Below are positions 58,611 to 64,000 of a DNA stretch of 64,000 nucleotides, piece by piece. Origin of the DNA: Paenibacillus zeirhizosphaerae (lineage in GTDB: Bacteria; Bacillota; Bacilli; Paenibacillales; Paenibacillaceae); assembly GCF_030705605.1 (NCBI RefSeq), contig NZ_JAPCKK010000034.1, positions 124,001 to 188,000 of the forward strand. The letters run 5' to 3'. The notes below the pieces were generated by a model. It was not told the DNA's origin. It did no database searches and worked only from the letters and a program-made list of their open reading frames with translations. A program made the translations under genes and the position numbers. Positions within the stretch are counted from its first letter, which is position 1. Each line of letters starts with the position of its first letter.

Positions 58611-59873
58611 ATGAGTGACATGTTCAAGAAGGAGCAGCTTGCTAAATTCAACTTGTCCTTGAGACGCAGGATTCGCAAACTATATACCTCTAAGGGTGGA
58701 CCCGTCGGGATGCCAGTCATTATCCGGTTCAGGCATAAAGTAACTTCGTCCCGAATTCATGCCTTACAGAAGCATATGGGGTCTCACTCCTTCTCTATCA
58801 AGCATCACATTCCCCTACTTAATGCATTATCCACCCAAATTACAATCAAGGGTCTGAAGCGGCTATGCAGTTGGAAGGGGGTTCATCGCATCTATTTGGA
58901 TGACCTCAACAAAGCTTCCTTAAATGTAGCGCTTCCGTCGATTGGTGCCTCGATTGTGCAAGAGAACCCGGGGCTCACCGGAAAAGGTATCAACATTGCA
59001 GTCCTGGACACCGGTGTGTACCCTCATCCTGATTTGACGAAACCTGTGAACCGGATTGTGGCTTTCAAAGATTATATTCATAACAAGTCCGCCCCCTATG
59101 ATGATAACGGTCACGGCACCCACATTGCGGGTGTGATCGCAGGTAACGGCTTGTCGAGCGACGGGAAATATAAAGGGCCTGCTTCGGAAGCCGGGATTGT
59201 CGGGGTGAAGGTGCTGGATGAGTTCGGGGAAGCATTTGACTCTACGGTCATTAAGGGAATTGAGTGGTGCATTTCGAATCGGATTCGATACAGTCTGCGT
59301 ATTATTTCGTTGTCGCTGGGCAGAGCGCAGCTTGCCCCCATTAAAGATGATCTCGTCGTGCAGGCTGTAGAAAAAGCGGTGAGGTCCGGGCTCGTGGTGG
59401 TTGTCTCCGCAGGCAATAGCGGTCCAAGCCCCAGATCCATCGAATGCCCCGGAACCAGTCCATCCGCGATTACGGTCGGCGCTGTGGATGACCGGGGTAC
59501 GGTGCAGCAGAAGGATGACCGCGTATGCTCCTTCTCAAGCCGTGGTCCCATTTCCGGTACAGGCGGTTCCAAGCCGGATATTGCAGCACCGGGTGAAGGA
59601 ATTATTTCGCTTCGTGCCCCAGGGTCAACCCTTGTCCGTGAAAGTCCCCGTAAAAGCATGGGATCGCACTATTTTATATTATCGGGAACCAGTGTAGCCA
59701 CTCCTATCGTCTCCGGCGTGGTGGCACAAATTTTGCAGGATCGGCCTCATTTGACCCCGCTCCAGGTGAAGACTCTGTTGAAGAAGAATGCCTATCGCAG
59801 GAAAGGAATGAGTCGCCATGCGTATGGCAGTGGTGTGCTCAATGCGAGGTTTCTATCAAATAGTAAAGAGTAG
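58611..59873 (+). CDS. Subtilisin-type serine protease (S8), leaderless
   Basis: 420 aa. Residues about 25-120 look like an I9-type propeptide (GMPVIIRFRHKVTSSRIHAL), then the S8 domain with Asp in IAVLDTGVYPHPDL, His in DNGHGTHIAGVIAG, Asn in VVSAGNSG and Ser in LSGTSVATPIVSG. All catalytic residues are intact. No signal peptide, so it acts inside the cell or mother cell, like AprX or the spore-associated proteases. ATG at 58611 has GAGAGGTG upstream; the frame from 58521 has no support. It might process surface proteins, but nothing here proves it. Confidence 0.88.
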   Translation: MSDMFKKEQLAKFNLSLRRRIRKLYTSKGGPVGMPVIIRFRHKVTSSRIHALQKHMGSHSFSIKHHIPLLNALSTQITIKGLKRLCSWKGVHRIYLDDLNKASLNVALPSIGASIVQENPGLTGKGINIAVLDTGVYPHPDLTKPVNRIVAFKDYIHNKSAPYDDNGHGTHIAGVIAGNGLSSDGKYKGPASEAGIVGVKVLDEFGEAFDSTVIKGIEWCISNRIRYSLRIISLSLGRAQLAPIKDDLVVQAVEKAVRSGLVVVVSAGNSGPSPRSIECPGTSPSAITVGAVDDRGTVQQKDDRVCSFSSRGPISGTGGSKPDIAAPGEGIISLRAPGSTLVRESPRKSMGSHYFILSGTSVATPIVSGVVAQILQDRPHLTPLQVKTLLKKNAYRRKGMSRHAYGSGVLNARFLSNSKE

Positions 59874-59912
59874 AGAGTAGAGGCTTGCGGATGAGGCGTT
59901 CTTGGGTGTTCT

Positions 59913-60050
59913 GAGACGCTCCGAGAACGAACCATTTCTCCAATCGCGGTTACCCCCGAATTTCTGATTCGTATTTTTTAGCGGATGAAATTCGGGGGTA
60001 AAGGCGAGCGCTTCGCTTTTCCGAAATTGCTTCGTTCTCTGCGCTGCTGC
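59913..60050 (+). repeat. Dispersed palindromic repeat, copy 4, with a longer central hairpin
   Basis: Outer parts match the other copies (GAGAACGAACCATTTCTCCA ... CGAAATTGCTTCGTTCTC), but the CCCTTCGGG centre is replaced by TACCCCCGAATTTC ... GAAATTCGGGGGTA, a 14 bp perfect stem of its own. Confidence 0.75.
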
Positions 60051-60291
60051 GTGCTTATTCCTACCTCAAACCATCCATAGTATTGCACAAAAGTGCTATA
60101 TACGGAAACAGAACCCAGTTCTATAATATCTCTTAACAGGAAGTCTTCCATTTCGCTGCGCCTAGCAGGGCGCACAACCTATCACGCGAAAGGAGGAATG
60201 CGCGGTATTCCACGTTAGTATACACATGACTTGCCTCATGACGATACAAAATGAAAGCGCCATCTTATTGAATTAACCGGGAGGAGTTTAG

Positions 60292-61467
60292 ATGAGAACA
60301 AGGATCAGGATATTCGGATGGATGACAATCTTCACTTTGCTGCTGATTCTGGCCGCGGGAATCGGAAGCTTCGGCAGCTCAACGGCCGTCGAGGCACAAG
60401 CTGACAGCTACAAGTTTGATTTTGGCAGCGGTGGTGTAGAGGCAGGCTATATCGGTGTCACTGCAACGGATCGATATGACGCCACCAAGCATTATGGCTT
60501 CAATACTCCCGAGAACATGCGGAATGTGCCTGCTTCCGGGACAGGCGTGGGAAGCGACGCCGTACAATTCGTCACCTACGGCACCAAAAGCGACAATACC
60601 TTCAATGTGGACTTGCCTGACGGGCTATATGAAGTCCGTGTGACCCTGGGAAATACCGCCCGGGCCAGCGTTGCGGCGGAAGGTGTGTATCAAATTATGA
60701 ATATGACGGGGAACCAGGCCACGGATTCCTTTCAGCTTCCGGTTACGGACGGGCAATTGAATCTGCTCGTCACGGAGGGAAAGGCCGGTACCTCCTTCAC
60801 CCTGAGCGCGCTGGAAATCCGCCTGCTCTCCAGTCAGCCGGTCACGAACCGGACGATCTACATTGGCGGGGATTCTACGGTCTGCAATTACTACCCTCTG
60901 AACTCCAGCGTGCAGGCCGGTTGGGGACAGATGCTTCCGCAGTTTGTGGATCAGAGTGCATTTGTCGTCCGAAATCTGGCCACCGGCGGCCAGATCGCCA
61001 GAGGCTTCCGCAATGACGGACAGTTAGAGGCGATTCTGAAATACATTAAGCCAGGCGACTACTTCATTCTGCAGCTTGGCATTAACGATACGAACAGCAA
61101 GAACAATACGACAGAAGCGGAATTCAAGGAATTGATGCGGGACATGGTCCGGCAGGTCAAAGCGACGGGCGCAACGGTGGTTCTGTCCACTCCACAGGGA
61201 AGAGCTACGGATTTTAACGAAGCAGGCGTACATTCCTCCGTGAACCGATGGTACCGACATGCCACTATGGCATTGGCGGCAGAGGAGCATGTTCCGCTGG
61301 TGGATCTGAATGTATTAAGCTCGGCCTATTTCACATCCATAGGACCGGAGGCTACGTTGGGACTCTATATGACAGGAGATTCACTGCATCCGAACCGGGC
61401 GGGTGCCACGCAGCTTGCCCGCCTCATGGCGGAGGAATTAAAGAGACAGGGCTTGGACGGGTTGTAA
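60292..61467 (+). CDS. Secreted SGNH/GDSL esterase (rhamnogalacturonan acetylesterase-like)
   Basis: 391 aa. Signal peptide: basic start, then FGWMTIFTLLLILAAGIGSF and a likely cut near VEAQA (35-39). Residues about 40-185 are a carbohydrate-binding-like beta domain (YKFDFGSGGVEAGYIGVTAT). The SGNH domain follows: IYIGGDSTVCNYY (Ser), NLATGG (Gly), LQLGINDTN (Asn), and GDSLHPNRAGA (Asp-His). This arrangement, CBM35-like plus RGAE, is usual in pectin-degrading Paenibacillus; it removes acetyl groups from rhamnogalacturonan. ATG at 60292 follows GGGAGGAG. Apparently unrelated to the spore cluster. Confidence 0.88.
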   Translation: MRTRIRIFGWMTIFTLLLILAAGIGSFGSSTAVEAQADSYKFDFGSGGVEAGYIGVTATDRYDATKHYGFNTPENMRNVPASGTGVGSDAVQFVTYGTKSDNTFNVDLPDGLYEVRVTLGNTARASVAAEGVYQIMNMTGNQATDSFQLPVTDGQLNLLVTEGKAGTSFTLSALEIRLLSSQPVTNRTIYIGGDSTVCNYYPLNSSVQAGWGQMLPQFVDQSAFVVRNLATGGQIARGFRNDGQLEAILKYIKPGDYFILQLGINDTNSKNNTTEAEFKELMRDMVRQVKATGATVVLSTPQGRATDFNEAGVHSSVNRWYRHATMALAAEEHVPLVDLNVLSSAYFTSIGPEATLGLYMTGDSLHPNRAGATQLARLMAEELKRQGLDGL

Positions 61468-61479
61468 GCTACGCACACA

Positions 61480-61576
61480 GCAGCGGAGAGAACGAAGCAA
61501 TTCCGGAAAAGCGAAGCGTTCGCCTTTGGCCCGAAGGGTCAACAGCGATTGTAGGAATGCTTCGTTCTCGGAGCGA
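61480..61576 (-). repeat. Dispersed ~100 bp palindromic repeat, copy 5
   Basis: Same orientation as copy 3 and nearly identical to it. It lies between the convergent genes 60292 and 61591, where it might serve as a two-way terminator. Confidence 0.8.
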
Positions 61577-61590
61577 CTCAGAACACGAAC

Positions 61591-62691
61591 TTACTTCAAT
61601 GTACGAAGCCGCTCGTCCAGCATTCGAAGCGCTTGCTGTATCACTTCTGTAGGCACTCCCGCATACCTGTCCCCAATGGTTACTTCGTAACGGCATGGAG
61701 ACGAAGCCCCCTCCTCCGTGCTGAGATAACTGGTTAGCCCCACCCCTGTAGCTGCATAAATCTCAAGCAGCACAGGCTCAAGCTTCTCCTTCGGCACATG
61801 GATGTGTACATGAAACATGTTGGATACAGGAACCTCCGGCAGGGTAGTTACACCGTGACACTCGTTATACAAGGCCGCCAGCTCTACGGCCTCCCTGTAG
61901 TACCGCTGCATTTGATGCTCATGCTGATTGAAATAATAATCGGCGCTCAGAATATAGGGGTAGAGGCTGATCAAATCACCGCCATGACGTCTTTTCCATA
62001 CCTTGGACTCCTCCATAACATCGCGATCCCCCGCCAGTATGGCCCCCGCGACCCCTCCGATGCCTTTATATACCGATATGTATACACTATCGAACAGCTT
62101 GCTGATTTCTGCGGCAGACTTCCCATAATATGGCGTAACCTCCAGCAGACGCGCTCCATCCATATGCAGCTTGATTCCTTGATTGCGGCAATAAGCCGAT
62201 ATGGCCTCCAGCTCCTCATAATCGGGCAACTGACCGCCAATCTCGCGCTGCGGCAGTTCAAGCAGCAGGCAGGCAATATCCTCCGGCATTTGCTGCACAT
62301 CCTCCAGCGTGATCACCCGGTCTTTATCTGCCAGCAAGACGCTCTCGATCCGATGCAGCTCCTGTAGACCGTGCTCCTCATGGATTTCCAAATGGCATAA
62401 CGGATGGTACGCCACCCTCTTCAGTTGGTTACGATCACACCAAATCCGCAGGGCAATCTGCTGGGCCATCGTCCCGCTCGGAAAAAACACGGCTGCTTCC
62501 TTCCCCAAGTAGTCGGCCATCCGGTTTTGATAATCCTCAATGACCTGTCCCGATCCGTAATGATCACTTTCCAGACTGCCGTCCACAGCATCCAGTGCAT
62601 TCTTGAGCACCTGCACATCACGCTTGCCATGACCCGTCAGGGGATAATCCGCCTGCTTGAACGCCTCCAGCAGCGTTTTTCTTTCGTTCAT
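61591..62691 (-). CDS. PLP-dependent beta-eliminating lyase / threonine aldolase family
   Basis: 366 aa, fold type I. The PLP lysine lies in SVYISVYKGIGGVAGA (residues about 203-218); the cofactor Asp is in KLHMDGARLLEVTPYY; the N-terminal YGSGQVIEDYQNRMADYLGK and FFPSGTMAQQIALRI are typical. The family splits Thr or allo-Thr to Gly and acetaldehyde, though some members act on other beta-hydroxy or thio amino acids. ATG at 62691 with GAGAGGGG upstream. Housekeeping-like, no link to neighbours seen. Confidence 0.85.
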   Translation of the reverse strand: MNERKTLLEAFKQADYPLTGHGKRDVQVLKNALDAVDGSLESDHYGSGQVIEDYQNRMADYLGKEAAVFFPSGTMAQQIALRIWCDRNQLKRVAYHPLCHLEIHEEHGLQELHRIESVLLADKDRVITLEDVQQMPEDIACLLLELPQREIGGQLPDYEELEAISAYCRNQGIKLHMDGARLLEVTPYYGKSAAEISKLFDSVYISVYKGIGGVAGAILAGDRDVMEESKVWKRRHGGDLISLYPYILSADYYFNQHEHQMQRYYREAVELAALYNECHGVTTLPEVPVSNMFHVHIHVPKEKLEPVLLEIYAATGVGLTSYLSTEEGASSPCRYEVTIGDRYAGVPTEVIQQALRMLDERLRTLK

Positions 62692-62785
62692 CTATCTGTT
62701 CCCCTCTCTGCGACTTACTATAGTTATGCTTAATGTTATCATATTCAACATTCTAAAAGGCAGATATCCGCCAATACTAAAAAGA

Positions 62786-62828
62786 AAAGCCGGTCGATAC
62801 CCCATACAAAAGGGATAAAACCAGCTTT
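62786..62828 (-). terminator. Terminator of the GPTSPT gene
   Basis: AAAGCCGGT pairs with ACCAGCTTT (one mismatch); the minus strand continues CTTTTCTTTTT. Confidence 0.6.
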
Positions 62829-62899
62829 AACACCTTCAACCGTCTACCTCATATAGCTCCTGAGGAGCCTAGTGAACTTATAAATTACAAAAGGAAAAA

Positions 62900-63871
62900 T
62901 CAACTCAAGGGGATAGGCAGGCATGTGATCTCCCCTAATTCGGATACAACCGGCACGCAGTCTTGACCTATTGTAGAAATGGGATAACATGTGACACCTG
63001 TTGGAATTGGGATAGGTACGCATGTCGCACCTGGCGGAACTGCTATACAAGTTGCACCGGTCGGCAGAAGGACAAATACACATCCTGTGGTTGGCTGTGA
63101 AATACAGGTTGCACCGATGTTAGACAGATAGTAACATGCTATACCTGGTGGTGGGTTTATACATATTAGAGATGATCCAGTCTGGATGGGTACACATGGT
63201 AAGAATGTTGCGCCTGTCGGACCAGTTGGTCTTGTCGGACCGGTTGGGCTCGTTGGGCCTGTTGGGCCTGTCGGGCCTGTCGGGCTTGTTGGGCCTGTTG
63301 GGCTCGTTGGGCCGGTTGGGCTCGTTGGGCCGGTTGGGCTCGTTGGGCCGGTTGGGCTCGTTGGGCCGGTTGGGCTCGTTGGGCCGGTTGGGCTCGTTGG
63401 GCCGGTTGGGCTCGTTGGGCCGGTTGGGCTCGTTGGGCTCGTCGGGCTCGTTGGGCTTGTTGGGCCTGTTGGGCTCGTCGGGCCGGTTGGGCTCGTTGGG
63501 CTCGTTGGGCTTGTTGGGCTCGTTGGGCCTGTCGGGCCCGTTGGGCCCGTTGGGCTGGTGACTCCTGTTGGGCATTTAGGGTATTTCAGCACCGTTTCCA
63601 ATTTGTTACTGAGCAGCCAATCCTTCTTGGCTGTTTCTTTTAGCGTTTTACGGATGCTATTATTTATTGCCAACAAGTCACTCATGGACGGTGCTGGCAC
63701 GGATACTCCAGGCAAAGTACCCAATACGTATTGCAGCTTCTCCCCCTCAGCATTCAAAATATGACTTAGTGCCAGCTCCTCCAACGCGATGGATGAAATG
63801 ATCAACGTTATCGCTTCTTCTCTGGTGAGCGTGAACGACGGTGTAATGTTGGGCACATTGGCTTGAGACAT
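62900..63871 (-). CDS. N-domain protein with GPT-SPT repeat stalk and Cys/Pro C-terminus
   Basis: 323 aa. Residues 1-103: shared N-terminal domain (VPNITPSFTLTREEAITLII, LEELALSHILNAEGEKLQYV). Residues about 104-225: Pro-Thr triplets in which Gly is replaced by Ser in about every second unit (GPTSPTGPTSPT; AGC for GGC), so a normal collagen helix is unlikely. Residues about 226-323: a Cys-, Pro- and Ile-rich end with repeated xxTGxTC(I/V)xxP motifs (TGATCIAVPPGATCVPIPIP), unlike the jelly-roll domains. ATG at 63871 follows AAAGGAG. Perhaps a mucin-like, O-glycosylated surface protein. Confidence 0.8.
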   Translation of the reverse strand: MSQANVPNITPSFTLTREEAITLIISSIALEELALSHILNAEGEKLQYVLGTLPGVSVPAPSMSDLLAINNSIRKTLKETAKKDWLLSNKLETVLKYPKCPTGVTSPTGPTGPTGPTSPTSPTSPTSPTGPTSPTGPTSPTSPTSPTSPTGPTSPTGPTSPTGPTSPTGPTSPTGPTSPTGPTSPTGPTSPTGPTSPTGPTGPTGPTSPTGPTRPTGPTGATFLPCVPIQTGSSLICINPPPGIACYYLSNIGATCISQPTTGCVFVLLPTGATCIAVPPGATCVPIPIPTGVTCYPISTIGQDCVPVVSELGEITCLPIPLS

Positions 63872-64000
63872 CCAACCACTCCTTTCATTTTGATCAGTCC
63901 AGCCTAATCATCTGCCTAGGTACAGGTGTGTGTACCGGATTTACTAATAACCAAGACGAAAATGCTTTACAGAAGGAAAGCCGATTCAGAGCGGGATGGG

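Noticed and set aside
59978..60175. Minus-strand frame with MEDFLLRDIIELGSVSVYST
   Set aside because: Half of it lies in the palindromic repeat copy 4; no ribosome site and no supported family.

Overview
The window looks like a chromosomal accessory region of a spore-forming Paenibacillaceae bacterium, most likely Paenibacillus. The reasons are strong AGGAGG-type ribosome sites, frequent TTG/GTG starts, sigma-K-like promoter motifs (CATAnnnTA), an AloR-type peptide-receptor gene, Rpn-type transposase remnants, and many Gly-X-Thr collagen-like proteins with dedicated glycosyltransferases, as expected for a filamentous or exosporium-like spore surface. No rRNA, tRNA or CRISPR array was found. 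All family assignments come from reading motifs, not from database searches.

Layout. 1-4.6 kb: the start of an RfbH-like sugar aminotransferase gene, a DUF5367-like membrane protein, two family 2 glycosyltransferases (GT2) with TPR-like tails, and between them a glycosyltransferase resembling animal collagen galactosyltransferases. 4.8-20.6 kb: a graveyard of small modules, including an AloR/Alo-like peptide signalling pair, MerR plus aldo/keto reductase, two serine recombinases and pieces of others, toxin-antitoxin genes (PIN, Doc, type I-like), coiled-coil proteins and 59-63 aa paralogues. 20.7-35.4 kb: degenerate and duplicated collagen-like C-terminal genes, a duplicated DUF6809/XRE cassette, an intact IS3-family element with a 3 bp target duplication, and two copies of an XRE/HEPN-like pair.

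28.3-64 kb is the coherent part: large collagen-like genes (32522-33832, 36802-38916, 39310-42333, 48054-49202, 62900-63871), several of which share an N-terminal domain with small stand-alone proteins (49437-50695, 56226-56552), plus GT2-TPR enzymes, an acyltransferase-GT2 fusion and RmlA (dTDP-rhamnose route). The right end also carries a subtilisin, a secreted SGNH esterase and a PLP lyase.

Working model (inference): late in sporulation, sigma-K in the mother cell switches on collagen-like surface proteins whose Thr-rich stalks are glycosylated by the neighbouring GT enzymes, using dTDP-rhamnose and other sugars. The short N-domain proteins may act as basal or assembly partners. Recombination among near-identical repeats and terminal domains has produced the many partial copies and mosaics.
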